Of a stretch of 64,000 nucleotides of DNA, positions 24,948 through 33,520 are shown in pieces. The stretch is from positions 1,225,529 to 1,289,528 of the forward strand of contig NC_013894.1 of NCBI RefSeq assembly GCF_000025605.1. Reading direction: 5' to 3'. Under the pieces are notes generated by a model. That model ran no database searches and was not told the DNA's origin. It saw only the letters and a list, made by a program, of their open reading frames with translations. The translations under genes and the position numbers were made by a program. The stretch's first letter is position 1; every line of letters starts with the position of its first letter. The DNA is from Thermocrinis albus DSM 14484 (GTDB lineage Bacteria; Aquificota; Aquificia; Aquificales; Aquificaceae).

Positions 24948-26423
24948 ATGGCTTTCAGAGATCTGAGAGAGTTCATAAGAGCCTTGGAAAAGGAAGGTGA
25001 GCTCTTCAGGGTAAAGGAAACTCTGTCACCTATATTGGAGATAAGTGAGGTCATAGATAGAGTATCCAAACTCCCAGGGGGTGGAAAGGCTCTGCTTTTT
25101 GAAAAACCAGAAGGATACAGTATACCTGTACTCGCCAACATGCTGGGTTCCGAGAAGAGGATAAAAATGGCTCTGGGATACGAGAATCTGGAGGATATAG
25201 GTTGGAAGTTGTACAAACTCCTGAAACCTGAGATACCCGGTACCTTTCTAGAAAAGCTCAAGAAAATACCTGAACTAAAAAAACTCAACGACTCTTTGCC
25301 TAAAAAGGTGAAGGACGGACCTATAAGGGAGAATGTAAAGACCAAGAACATAGACATACTGGATTTCCCCATACTCAAGTGCTGGCCTTTGGACGGTGGT
25401 AGATACATTACCTTCGGTCAAGTGATAACCAAAGATCCCGAGAGTGGTATAAGAAACGTGGGACTTTACAGAGTACAGGTCCTATCGCCTACCGAACTGG
25501 CCCTCCATTGGCAGATTCACAAAGACGGGAACCATCACTACTGGAAGGCCAAGAAGCTGGGTAAAAAGCTGGAGGTGGCCATAGCCATAGGTGGAGATCC
25601 CGTTCTTTCTTATGTGGCCTCCGCTCCATTGCCACCGGAAGTGGACGAGTATCTCTTTGCAGGCATAATAAGAGAGGACGGTGTGGAGCTGATAAAAGGC
25701 GTCACAGTGGATCTTGAGTATCCCGCTCATGCGGAGATAGTGATAGAGGGTTATGTGGATCCTAACGAGCCTCTTGTGGATGAGGGGCCTTTCGGGGATC
25801 ATACGGGGTTTTACACACCTGTGGACAAGTATCCAAAGATGCATATAACCGCCGTACTGCATCGCAACAATCCTATATACCTCACCACCCTTGTGGGCAG
25901 ACCACCTCAGGAGGATAAGTACATAGGATGGGCCACCGAAAGGATATTCCTTCCCCTAATAAAGTTTCAACTTCCTGAAGTGGTGGACTATCACCTACCT
26001 GCCGAAGGCTGTTTTCACAACTTTTGCTTTGTGTCTATAAAGAAGCGTTTCCCCGGTCATGCCTACAAGGTGGCCTATGCTCTGTTGGGTTTAGGGCTAC
26101 TCTCCTTAGAGAAACACATCGTAGTGTTTGACGACTGGATCAACGTACACGACATAGGTGAGGTTCTGTGGGCATGGGGAAACAATGTGGATCCATTGAG
26201 GGATGTTCTCATCCTGAAGGGACCTATAGATGTGTTAGATCACAGCACCAACAGCGTAGGTTTTGGAGGAAAGATGATAGTGGATGCCACCACTAAGTGG
26301 AGGGAAGAAGGATACACACGCCAATGGCCATCTGTCGTAGAGATGATTAGAGAGGTTAAGGAGAAGATAGATAGACTTCTTGTTGATCCCAGAAGCTCTC
26401 TTAGAGAACTCTTCCGCACGTGA
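24948..26423 (+). CDS. ubiD: UbiD-family prenyl-FMN decarboxylase
   Basis: A 491-residue decarboxylase. It shows the RDLREFI start, GLYRVQVL, HWQIHKDG, and the E-P-LVDEGPFGDHTGFY motif with acidic catalytic residues. In quinone synthesis UbiD removes the carboxyl group of a polyprenyl hydroxybenzoate, but in this phylum it may act in menaquinone synthesis. No UbiX is in the window. No ribosome-binding site is visible; TATATT at 24932-24937 is ten bases before ATG, which suggests a nearly leaderless message. Confidence 0.88.
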   Translation: MAFRDLREFIRALEKEGELFRVKETLSPILEISEVIDRVSKLPGGGKALLFEKPEGYSIPVLANMLGSEKRIKMALGYENLEDIGWKLYKLLKPEIPGTFLEKLKKIPELKKLNDSLPKKVKDGPIRENVKTKNIDILDFPILKCWPLDGGRYITFGQVITKDPESGIRNVGLYRVQVLSPTELALHWQIHKDGNHHYWKAKKLGKKLEVAIAIGGDPVLSYVASAPLPPEVDEYLFAGIIREDGVELIKGVTVDLEYPAHAEIVIEGYVDPNEPLVDEGPFGDHTGFYTPVDKYPKMHITAVLHRNNPIYLTTLVGRPPQEDKYIGWATERIFLPLIKFQLPEVVDYHLPAEGCFHNFCFVSIKKRFPGHAYKVAYALLGLGLLSLEKHIVVFDDWINVHDIGEVLWAWGNNVDPLRDVLILKGPIDVLDHSTNSVGFGGKMIVDATTKWREEGYTRQWPSVVEMIREVKEKIDRLLVDPRSSLRELFRT

Positions 26424-26481
26424 GGATTTCATCTCCTTTTCATCTTTTCGGGTAAAAGATATTAGAGAAGGAGGTGATGTT

Positions 26482-26718
26482 ATGAAGAGGTTGAGCTTGT
26501 TACTCCTTCTGGGAAGCATGGCTGTCTCCTTTGCCCACGAAGAGATAAAGGCCTACATAGGTTTAGGCACACCTTACTGCTACGAAAGGAAAGTGGTGTA
26601 TATAGAAAGACCTCCCTACTATTACTATCCTGCACCTGCCAAGGTTATCATTATAGAGAAACACAAACACAAGCACAAACACTGGAAGAAAGTAAAAATA
26701 TGGGAAGAGGAGGACTAA
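26482..26718 (+). CDS. Small exported protein with Lys-His repeats
   Basis: A 78-residue protein with a signal peptide (MKRLSLLLLLGSMAVSFA). The short mature part has a Tyr/Pro run (RPPYYYYPAP) and alternating Lys-His (about residues 60-69), then an acidic C-terminus. The His-rich stretch could bind metal. Start ATG 26482 follows GGAGGTGATG. I do not recognise a family. The 3' end overlaps the convergent DUF2203 gene by four bases. Confidence 0.6.
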   Translation: MKRLSLLLLLGSMAVSFAHEEIKAYIGLGTPYCYERKVVYIERPPYYYYPAPAKVIIIEKHKHKHKHWKKVKIWEEED

Positions 26719-27104
26719 AGATCCTCTTCTAAGAGATCTATAGGCTTTCTACCTGCAAAACCTTCGTCCAGCTCGTGCCAGTACATGATGGTATCCTCTC
26801 CCTCTTTCCAACACAGCCATATGTATCTGTTCTTGTGAAAGGATAGAAAGTCTACCAGTATGGGATCTATACCCTTTATGACTCCACCTAAGGCTTCTAT
26901 CTTCTGGAAGAGGGACCGTATCTCAGAATCCAGATCCTCTACGTGACTTCTCAGGTACATTCTTTCCAGATCATCCTCCTCTTCCTCCAGTCTTGCGTAG
27001 CACTGGGCCAACTCCTCCCTCTTTATGTTTATCTCTTCCACTATAGGTTTTATAAGCACCAACGTTTCTCGAGCTGAGTCCAGATCAAAAACCTTCATCT
27101 CCAT
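26715..27104 (-). CDS. DUF2203 family protein
   Basis: A 129-residue cytoplasmic protein with an N-terminal helical part that can form a coiled coil (about residues 15-75) and a C-terminal motif: VDFLSFHKNRYIWLCWKEGE, here cited in part, then YWHELDEGFAGRKPI. This is the DUF2203 pattern; function unknown. The ATG at 27104 is six bases after the LipS-like stop, so it is probably the last gene of the sHdr operon. Confidence 0.75.
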   Translation of the reverse strand: MEMKVFDLDSARETLVLIKPIVEEINIKREELAQCYARLEEEEDDLERMYLRSHVEDLDSEIRSLFQKIEALGGVIKGIDPILVDFLSFHKNRYIWLCWKEGEDTIMYWHELDEGFAGRKPIDLLEEDL

Positions 27105-27109
27105 ACTAA

Positions 27110-28132
27110 CTAATTTAAAAGCATAAAGACGGTGGAGCAACAGTTAGGAGACACTACAGGTTCAATACCTAGCTGTCGCGCGTAAGTAACCACGCCTTCG
27201 GCAGGGAAGGTTATACCGTTAACCCCCGCATAGAGGGCGTACACATCTAACTTTACCCTCTCTTGACCTGCGGGCCGTGCACAACCTATAACCACAGGCC
27301 TGGTAGGTATCTGCTTACGGGCATAAAGTATAACCTTGGCACACTCTTCGGGAGATGGTGGTGGAAGGAGTTGAAATCTGGCCTTTCCATAGTAAGGCAT
27401 CACTACTACTAAAACAAGAGCATCAGGGTCGTAATGGGATATCATGTCTATAGCTCTGTACTCACCTTTTATCTTACCGTAATGCAGACCTATTATTACG
27501 TGAGGTACTATATGGTGCTGGTACTTTTTGAGAAAATACAGAGATCTGTCGTAGTCTGCCGTTGTTTTATGGGGTAACTTGTAAACCTGAGCTATCGTTT
27601 CATCATCACCTATTATGTCTATCAACACTGCGTCAACTTTTGCTTCCTTAAGACCCTTCGCCAGATCCTCATCCACCAAACCTACGTGGCATGTTACCAG
27701 CATCTGGAGATCTTCCTTTATGCGAGCCATGGTATCTAGGAAGGGGTAGAGTTCCACAACGCCATCTTTGTTGGAACCACCCGATATCAGCAGTCCTTCT
27801 ACTCCCTTCTCCTTAAGGTTCTGTGCTACCTGCATCAGCTCATGGGGTGTGGTGGCAGGTATCATGTGCCAGAGTATCTTTGAAGCACAGTGATCACACA
27901 TAAGCTCACACTGCTTTCCTGTTATAGATATGTCCACAAACTTAGGGCCACCTTTTACGGAAAAGTCATCCACCTCGTAGTGTTTAAAACCAGGACTGTG
28001 AAAGAAAACCCTATCACCGAAGTTTCTCTTCCTTATCTCCCACCCTTCCAAAAGTTCTTCCACTAACTGTTGATCCAGGGGTATATCTTCGAGGGAGGCG
28101 GGCAAAAACCCGCCTTTATCTTTTATCCACAT
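27110..28132 (-). CDS. Radical SAM lipoyl-synthase-like protein of the sHdr cluster (LipS type)
   Basis: A 340-residue radical SAM enzyme with the cluster ligands C75, C79, C82 (CELMCDHC), followed by an ISGGSNKDG segment. It is not canonical LipA. Radical SAM proteins LipS1/LipS2 are known to build lipoate on LbpA proteins in sHdr organisms, and this gene directly follows an lbpA gene, overlapping it by ten bases. Only one such enzyme is in the window, so the partner would have to be elsewhere. The exact subtype is inference. Confidence 0.7.
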   Translation of the reverse strand: MWIKDKGGFLPASLEDIPLDQQLVEELLEGWEIRKRNFGDRVFFHSPGFKHYEVDDFSVKGGPKFVDISITGKQCELMCDHCASKILWHMIPATTPHELMQVAQNLKEKGVEGLLISGGSNKDGVVELYPFLDTMARIKEDLQMLVTCHVGLVDEDLAKGLKEAKVDAVLIDIIGDDETIAQVYKLPHKTTADYDRSLYFLKKYQHHIVPHVIIGLHYGKIKGEYRAIDMISHYDPDALVLVVVMPYYGKARFQLLPPPSPEECAKVILYARKQIPTRPVVIGCARPAGQERVKLDVYALYAGVNGITFPAEGVVTYARQLGIEPVVSPNCCSTVFMLLN

Positions 28133-28569
28133 TTGATACCCTTCTCGTTGGCCACCTTAGAGAGGGCATCCACCGCTGCCTGTCCGGTAAGAAGTAGCTT
28201 CACTTCTTCCAAGTTGGTGGGTTTTATACGCGCTATCCAACCTTGCCCGTAAGGGTCATCGTTGACGAGAGCAGGGTTAGACTTCAGAGCTTCGTTAACT
28301 TCCACTATCTCACCTGTTAGAGGTGTAGGTACAGGGCCAACCCACTTACCGCTCTCTATAGTGGCAACGCTCTTCCTCCTCTCTACGGTTCTACCCGGCT
28401 TCTTGGGTGTGTAAGCCACCAACCTACCCGCCATAGCAGCTGCTACAGAGGTGAGGCCTATAGTCCACGTACCGTCACCGTTGTCCTTGGCCCACGTGAA
28501 GGCGTTGGCCTCGGCATCCACGTCGTAGTATAGGTCCTCAGGTATGAGGCATCCGTTAACTACCGCCAT
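28123..28569 (-). CDS. lbpA: Lipoate-binding protein of the sHdr system (LbpA, copy 1)
   Basis: A 148-residue GcvH-like protein. The lipoylated lysine is K75 in IESGKWVGP; GWIARIKPT and DPYGQ are also GcvH-like. In sulfur oxidizers with sHdr, LbpA carries sulfur intermediates on lipoamide to the Hdr complex. No glycine cleavage genes are here, which supports LbpA over GcvH. A second copy lies at 29240-29719. Confidence 0.88.
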   Translation of the reverse strand: MAVVNGCLIPEDLYYDVDAEANAFTWAKDNGDGTWTIGLTSVAAAMAGRLVAYTPKKPGRTVERRKSVATIESGKWVGPVPTPLTGEIVEVNEALKSNPALVNDDPYGQGWIARIKPTNLEEVKLLLTGQAAVDALSKVANEKGIKCG

Positions 28570-28594
28570 GCTGCTACCTCCCTTCTATAGGATT

Positions 28595-28984
28595 TTAAAA
28601 AACCAGCACTTTATCAGCCTCTAGAGCCCTGAGGGCAAACTCGCTGGCTGGCACTACACCATCCAGCTCAGGTATGAGATCTTCGGGCTTATAACCCAAA
28701 GAGTCTATAGCTTGCTTGCAAGAGAAGAACCTCACACCTGCCTGTTTAGCATCCTTCATAAAGTCATAGACCGTTTTCAGCTTCTTACCGTTAGGACTAA
28801 GACAGTTTGGTTCCGCCGGCAGCAAACGTTCGGCTACCCCTTTTTTCAGCAGTCTGGTACCATCCATGTTGAAAAACATCTCTACATCAGCTTCGTTGGC
28901 TGCCATAAGAGCAGCTATGTAAAAAGGAGAGGCACATCTCCAAGGGGTCCTCGGTCCGCTGGTCATCAAGATTATCACCTTCAT
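28595..28984 (-). CDS. DsrE-family sulfur-relay protein
   Basis: A 129-residue DsrE/DsrF-fold protein. C89 in RFFSCKQAI lies at the usual sulfur-carrying position. It would pass sulfane sulfur between TusA-type carriers and the sHdr/LbpA machinery. Start overlaps the stop of the thioredoxin-like gene (ATGA). Which DsrE subgroup it belongs to cannot be settled by eye. Confidence 0.8.
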   Translation of the reverse strand: MKVIILMTSGPRTPWRCASPFYIAALMAANEADVEMFFNMDGTRLLKKGVAERLLPAEPNCLSPNGKKLKTVYDFMKDAKQAGVRFFSCKQAIDSLGYKPEDLIPELDGVVPASEFALRALEADKVLVF

Positions 28985-29238
28985 GACTCTATAGCCTTCC
29001 TCGCTTCTGCCTCGTCAGGAACACCCACAAAGACCAGCTTCCCGTCTATTATGGTGGAAGGAACAGCCCTCACCACCAGCTTCTTTGCCCACATCCTACC
29101 TTCAGGCTGAGCTACGTCTAGCACTTCGTACTTAAAACCGTACTCCGCTTGTAGTTTCCTCCAAAGAGCATCGGCATCGGGGCATGTGGCACACCACTGT
29201 GATACTAAGAGTATCACATGCTTGTCCTTCGCCGCCAT
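28981..29238 (-). CDS. Thioredoxin/glutaredoxin-like small protein
   Basis: An 85-residue thioredoxin-fold protein with a WCATC active site (C16, C19) and the cis-Pro in RAVPSTIIDG. It sits between two lbpA genes and next to a DsrE gene, so it probably reduces disulfides or persulfides in this pathway. It lies one base from the lbpA2 stop. Confidence 0.8.
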   Translation of the reverse strand: MAAKDKHVILLVSQWCATCPDADALWRKLQAEYGFKYEVLDVAQPEGRMWAKKLVVRAVPSTIIDGKLVFVGVPDEAEARKAIES

Positions 29239-29239
29239 G

Positions 29240-29719
29240 TTATGTACACCTCATACAGATTATATCCCACTCATCTATGTACTCCTTCATCTTTTCTATG
29301 GCCTGTGGACCGAAGAGGAGATCCCTTAAATCCCTCTCCAGATCCACAGGCTTGAGTTTCACTATCCAACCCTCACCGTACGGATCATAGTTGATGATGT
29401 CGGGCTGTTCTAGAACCTTTTCGTTTCTTTCAACAACCTCACCTTCCACCACAGCGTTGATGGGACCCGCCCATTTGCCACTTTCTAAGGATGCCACCGG
29501 CTTACCCTTCTTTATAAACTTCCCGGGTTCTTTTATGCGGGCATGTAGAAGCCTACCTGCTCTCACTTGTCCTACATCAGTGAGACCCATGGTCACAGTA
29601 CCATCTTCGTTCACCTTAACCCATGTTTGAGTATCTATCTCGTAGTAGAGATCTAGGGGTATTATGCAACCGTTGTACTCCCACTCCTCTCTCTGGACAT
29701 GCCCGCCTTCCAGACCCAC
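29240..29719 (-). CDS. lbpA: Lipoate-binding protein of the sHdr system (LbpA, copy 2)
   Basis: A 159-residue GcvH-like protein with lipoyl lysine K82 in LESGKWAGP and DPYGEGWIVKLKP. It ends in CMRCT, giving two extra cysteines that copy 1 lacks in that form. I place the start at GTG 29719: the hdrB2 stop TAA runs straight into GGAGG and GTG follows at good spacing. A longer open frame upstream overlaps hdrB2 and shows no homology. Confidence 0.85.
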   Translation of the reverse strand: MGLEGGHVQREEWEYNGCIIPLDLYYEIDTQTWVKVNEDGTVTMGLTDVGQVRAGRLLHARIKEPGKFIKKGKPVASLESGKWAGPINAVVEGEVVERNEKVLEQPDIINYDPYGEGWIVKLKPVDLERDLRDLLFGPQAIEKMKEYIDEWDIICMRCT

Positions 29720-29730
29720 GCTTTTCCTCC

Positions 29731-30690
29731 TTACACTAGACCGAGTCTCTTCAGAACAGGGATAGGATCCGAGAGATTGTCTTTCAGTTTTACATCGTTG
29801 GCGCTGTAACCGAAGGCAAGCCCAAGGAGCTGTGTAAAGTACGCAGCGGGTATATCCACGTCGGGAACTCCCTTCATCATCAACCTGTGACGGTACATCT
29901 CCAAAGATGCGTGGCACAGAGGGCACTCGGTAGCTATGATGTCAGCACCGTTCCTTTTGGCTGTCTGAAGAATCATCATGACGAACTTCTCTGAGACCTG
30001 TTCGTCGGACAGGGAGTGAGGACCACCGCAACACTGAGTGTGCATAGGTTCAAAAGGCACACTGGTGGCTCCCGCAGCCTCCAAGAGGGCATTCATATAG
30101 TACGGATGTTCGTCATCGTCGGCTGTTTCTCTCTTACGGGGCCTGGCGTCTTCCTCCTGACCCCCTGCGTGAGCGTAGGTCCTAGCATAAAAGTGAGGTC
30201 TGGTGTAGAGACAACCATAATAGTTGGCCACTTTAAGACCCTTCAAGGGTTTTCTTGTCTTCTCCCTGACTTTTTCCGGACCTGCCTCGTGGTAGAACCA
30301 CTCCAGTATGTGATAGGTGTGGGGTATCTTGTCTAGGGGGTCCAAACCAGCCTCTCTCAGAAGGCTGTTTACTCTCTCGTATACTTTCTGATCTGTCTCC
30401 AGGAAGTACTCGGCTCTCTGAAGGGAGAAAGAACAACCGTTGCAGGGAGCCACTATGACGTCGTGCCCTTGCCTGCGTGCCAGTACCATGTTTCTGGCAT
30501 TGAGGAGCATAGTCCCCATAAAGGTTACGTTTTTGGATTCCATGGCACCGCAGCAGTTGTAGTCTTCCAGATAGTCCAACTCAAGTCCCAACTCCTTCGC
30601 CACTATCCTTGTGGAAACATCGTAGGCTCTTGCAGCACCCTCCAAGGAACATCCAGGATAGTACGCCACTCTCTTTCCTATTACACCCAT
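29731..30690 (-). CDS. hdrB2: Heterodisulfide reductase-like subunit B2 (sHdrB2)
   Basis: A 319-residue CCG-domain protein. Cysteine motifs include YYPGCS, C46-C47 in NCCGAM, CNGCS, YYGC, QCCGGPH and CPLCHA. These ligate non-cubane [4Fe-4S] clusters in HdrB. Together with HdrC2 it forms part of the cytoplasmic complex that oxidises lipoamide-bound sulfur to sulfite. A copy of the six-member leader element fills the gap before it. Confidence 0.9.
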   Translation of the reverse strand: MGVIGKRVAYYPGCSLEGAARAYDVSTRIVAKELGLELDYLEDYNCCGAMESKNVTFMGTMLLNARNMVLARRQGHDVIVAPCNGCSFSLQRAEYFLETDQKVYERVNSLLREAGLDPLDKIPHTYHILEWFYHEAGPEKVREKTRKPLKGLKVANYYGCLYTRPHFYARTYAHAGGQEEDARPRKRETADDDEHPYYMNALLEAAGATSVPFEPMHTQCCGGPHSLSDEQVSEKFVMMILQTAKRNGADIIATECPLCHASLEMYRHRLMMKGVPDVDIPAAYFTQLLGLAFGYSANDVKLKDNLSDPIPVLKRLGLV

Positions 30691-30702
30691 ACTAAGATCC
30701 TG

Positions 30703-30796
30703 TTACCCGAGCACGTGTGTTGGCTCGGGTGCCGGGCTATTTGTAACGCGCCCTTTATGGGTGTCCAGAGACCCGGCAGGCGCCATTTGGACACCC
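30703..30796 (-). repeat. Structured leader element, copy 1 (upstream of hdrB2)
   Basis: Helix pairs on plus coordinates: P1 30759-30766/30789-30796 (GGGTGTCC/GGACACCC), P2 30731-30736/30772-30777 (GCCGGG/CCCGGC), P3 30748-30752/30779-30783 (GCGCC/GGCGC). All three cross each other. A terminal hairpin (30705-30730, ACCCGAGC/GCTCGGGT) lies 15 bases from the hdrB2 ATG. In the sense of hdrB2 it starts six bases after the hdrC2 stop. Confidence 0.8.
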
Positions 30797-30802
30797 TTTT
30801 TC

Positions 30803-31561
30803 TCATGTCAATGCTCCTTCTTCCTGCATAACTTTTCTCAAAACTTGTTTGAACCTGTTCCAGTTCTTGGTTCTAGGGTGGAACAGCATATGCTTAGCGT
30901 TCAGAACAAGGAAGCCTATGTTCATAGACTTGATGGGTTTTACAGTAAGTTGTTTGAGCCATTCGGGAGTCTCACCTATGAAGGGTATAGGCTTCTTAAG
31001 GATGGGATCCTTCACCACTTTGTAACCTTGTTTCTCAATCCAGCCAAACAGCAGCTCTCCATCTTCTATTCTACCGTACTCCAACACAGTTTCTGTAAAG
31101 AACTTATCGAACTTTTTAGAAGGATACTCATCTATCAGTCCTTTCTTGGCCATAACACGCAGTATGACCTTTAAGACCTCTTCCACGAGAACACCTTTGG
31201 GACATCTGTGAGTACACTTGTGACAGGAAACACACCTCCACATTACGTCTGCTCTCTTTTGAAGCTCATCTACCATTCCCAAACGAGCCAAATAGATGAA
31301 ATGTCTAGGATTGTAACGTTCGTCCCAGTAGTTGTGTACAGGACAGGATGCCGTACAGTAGGAACACTGATAGCAGTTAACTATCGTTTTACCATCGGGA
31401 GCGTTCATTACCTCCTTTGCAAAATCTAGATCGTAATCGTCTATAACCCTAGGTAGTATGATGAGGTTCCAATCACCTGAAACGTCCACACCGTCTATAA
31501 CCAACCTATCTTTTCTTAAGATCCTCTCAGGTTCTACCAAGCTCCTTTCGTGAATAGCCAT
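30803..31561 (-). CDS. hdrC2: Heterodisulfide reductase-like subunit C2 (sHdrC2)
   Basis: A 252-residue iron-sulfur protein with two [4Fe-4S] motifs: C63, C66, C69, C73 and C110, C113, C116, C120. It links electron flow between HdrA and HdrB2. An element copy precedes it and another follows it, so it can be expressed differently from its neighbours. Ribosome-binding site AAGGTG. Confidence 0.9.
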   Translation of the reverse strand: MAIHERSLVEPERILRKDRLVIDGVDVSGDWNLIILPRVIDDYDLDFAKEVMNAPDGKTIVNCYQCSYCTASCPVHNYWDERYNPRHFIYLARLGMVDELQKRADVMWRCVSCHKCTHRCPKGVLVEEVLKVILRVMAKKGLIDEYPSKKFDKFFTETVLEYGRIEDGELLFGWIEKQGYKVVKDPILKKPIPFIGETPEWLKQLTVKPIKSMNIGFLVLNAKHMLFHPRTKNWNRFKQVLRKVMQEEGALT

Positions 31562-31574
31562 GTCTCACACCTTA

Positions 31575-31669
31575 TTACCCGAGCACGTGTGTTGGCTCGG
31601 GTGCCGGGCTATTTGTAACGCGCCCTTTAATGGGTGTCCAGAGACCCGGCAGGCGCCATTTGGACACCC
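31575..31669 (-). repeat. Structured leader element, copy 2 (upstream of hdrC2)
   Basis: Nearly identical to copy 1 with one extra A in the linker before P1. P1 is 31632-31639/31662-31669. The terminal hairpin ends about 15 bases before the hdrC2 ATG. In sense orientation it begins six bases after the stop of the Hyp gene. Confidence 0.8.
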
Positions 31670-31675
31670 TTTTTC

Positions 31676-32416
31676 TCATGAGCCTACCTCCATAATCTCA
31701 TCCTTCCTCTGTACTCCCAGTAATCTTCTGGCCATAACTCCCGCAGGAGGGAAAAAGCCTTTAGCGCTGTGCATAGTAGAGAGTGTCATATAATCTACGT
31801 AAGTGGCGTATATCATAGCCAGGAATATGTCCACAAAGAGATAACCTCTTACCTTTATACCAAAGTCCTGAAGCTTTTCTTGTATCTGTCTGTATATCTG
31901 TTGAAACTCTTCGTAAGTTTCACCGTACATATGTCTTTTGGGAGGCTCTTCCTTAAGGAACACCACAGCACCACTCTCACTTTCAGGATCCCATATCCAA
32001 CTGGTCCACAGCACGTATTCCTCCGGGAAGGTGAAGTGAAGGAGCTCGGAAGCTAAGTCTCTCGCAGCTCTCCTATCTACCCCCCTTATCTCCTTCACAA
32101 ACTTCTCTACGCGCTCTTCCCAGCTGTCAGCTTTGCCATACAAGAGATCCGCAATGGCCTTCTTTAGTTTTTCTACACCAGTCTCCTCTAACAGTTTCTC
32201 CTTCTTTCTACGTACCGAGAATACCTTCTCCAGAACCTCCTTGAGTTCTTCCTCCGTAAGAGAAGGTAATTTCTCCCGCGCCAAGAGTTTCTGAAAGAGA
32301 AGGGACTTGGCGAGGAGGTCCTTGTAGAAGTTTTGAACGAACTCCTCGCCTTCTCCTAAGATCTTTATGAGGTAATCTCTCACCAAAAAGTCATCCAGTG
32401 TTGTTACTTTCTTCAT
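31676..32416 (-). CDS. sHdr-cluster conserved protein (Hyp)
   Basis: A 246-residue protein with no cofactor motif that I can see, mostly helical and charged, with a C-terminal hydrophobic stretch around VDIFLAMIYATYVDYM. Published sHdr clusters have a conserved gene called hyp between hdrA and hdrC2, and this has the same position. Start overlaps the hdrA stop (ATGA). Function unknown. Confidence 0.7.
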   Translation of the reverse strand: MKKVTTLDDFLVRDYLIKILGEGEEFVQNFYKDLLAKSLLFQKLLAREKLPSLTEEELKEVLEKVFSVRRKKEKLLEETGVEKLKKAIADLLYGKADSWEERVEKFVKEIRGVDRRAARDLASELLHFTFPEEYVLWTSWIWDPESESGAVVFLKEEPPKRHMYGETYEEFQQIYRQIQEKLQDFGIKVRGYLFVDIFLAMIYATYVDYMTLSTMHSAKGFFPPAGVMARRLLGVQRKDEIMEVGS

Positions 32417-33471
32417 ACCGTCACCTTTGCTCCTATGAAAGTGGCAGCTTCTGCCGCAGCAGCCTCACCTTCTGATAGAGAGGACTCTATATCTATGGGA
32501 CCTTTACATGCCCCTGCAATGAAGACTCCGGGTTTGTTGGATATTATGTTGGAACCTGATTCCTCAGAAGGTATGAGGAACTTGCTATCGGGATCCTGTG
32601 CAAGACCCAGTATCTTGGCCACCTTTTTGGTACCTTCGGATGGTTCCATACCCAGAACAAGTACCACCAGATCCATAGGCACTTCTGCGGGTCTCTGCAC
32701 TATGGTATCCTCGTGCTTCACTCTCAGTCTTCCGTCCGCCGGGCTATAGGTTATCTCCGCTATTCTACCTCTTACGTACCTTACACCGTACTTTTCTTGA
32801 GGAGCCCAGTAGAAGGGATACTCCCAAGTACCGTAGGTTCTTACGTCCATATAGTAGCAGAAGACTTCTACATCGGGATAGTGTTCCTTGATTTCAGAAC
32901 CTTGCAGACCGGAGAGAGCACAACCGTATCTGCAGCAGTGCACGTTGGTAACACCCAACTGCCTGTCTCTGGAGCCTACGCAGAAGACAAAGGCCACTCT
33001 CTTGGGAAGCTGTCCGTTGGAAGGTCTGTAAAGCCTACCTTCCCTAGAGAACATCTGCTCCAGCTCTAGGTTTGTGATAACGTCCGGATATATGCCGTAA
33101 CCTAACTCACCCTTTCTCCTAGGGTCAAAGTGCTGAAAACCGGTAGCCACTATTATGGCAGCCACTTCATGGGTTTCGCCGTTGGAGAGTCTTACCTTGT
33201 AAGCGCCGGGCTCTCCTTCACAGGCCTCCAGTTCCGTCTTGAGCTTTACCTGCACGTTGGGGTTGCTTTCCACTTCCTTGATGTAAGGTCCCAAGACCTG
33301 TGACGGTTTCAGCTTACGAGGTATGAGGGTGTGGTAATCTTCCAGGATGGGCCTTCCACCCAGTCTGTCCTCCTTCTCCACCAGGATGGTGGGAACGCCC
33401 AACCTTCCTAGGGTTCTCGCCGCAGCGAGACCAGCAGGACCACCACCTACCACTAGCACACTCTTAGCCAT
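32413..33471 (-). CDS. hdrA: Heterodisulfide reductase-like subunit A (sHdrA)
   Basis: A 352-residue flavoprotein with VVGGGPAGLAA (residues 7-17) for FAD and a CVGSRDRQ...HCCRYGC cysteine region for an iron-sulfur cluster. It is shorter than methanogen HdrA, as usual for sHdrA, and is the electron-handling core of the sulfur-oxidizing complex. A ribosome-binding site (AGGAGGTTAG) follows a hairpin at 33497-33513. Confidence 0.92.
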   Translation of the reverse strand: MAKSVLVVGGGPAGLAAARTLGRLGVPTILVEKEDRLGGRPILEDYHTLIPRKLKPSQVLGPYIKEVESNPNVQVKLKTELEACEGEPGAYKVRLSNGETHEVAAIIVATGFQHFDPRRKGELGYGIYPDVITNLELEQMFSREGRLYRPSNGQLPKRVAFVFCVGSRDRQLGVTNVHCCRYGCALSGLQGSEIKEHYPDVEVFCYYMDVRTYGTWEYPFYWAPQEKYGVRYVRGRIAEITYSPADGRLRVKHEDTIVQRPAEVPMDLVVLVLGMEPSEGTKKVAKILGLAQDPDSKFLIPSEESGSNIISNKPGVFIAGACKGPIDIESSLSEGEAAAAEAATFIGAKVTV

Positions 33472-33496
33472 ATCTAACCTCCTTTAGTGGTGTTAA

Positions 33497-33513
33497 GGGG
33501 CGCAGAGCGCCCC
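33497..33513 (-). other. Hairpin between hdrB1 and hdrA
   Basis: GGGGCGC, loop AGA, GCGCCCC gives a 7-bp perfect stem in the 49-bp gap. There is no T-tract on the coding strand, so it is more likely a message-stability or processing hairpin than a terminator. Confidence 0.45.
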
Positions 33514-33520
33514 AACCTTA

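Noticed and set aside
29720-29926. Longer N-terminus for the second LbpA
   Set aside because: It overlaps hdrB2 out of frame, lacks homology, and a GGAGG site with GTG lies just after the hdrB2 stop.
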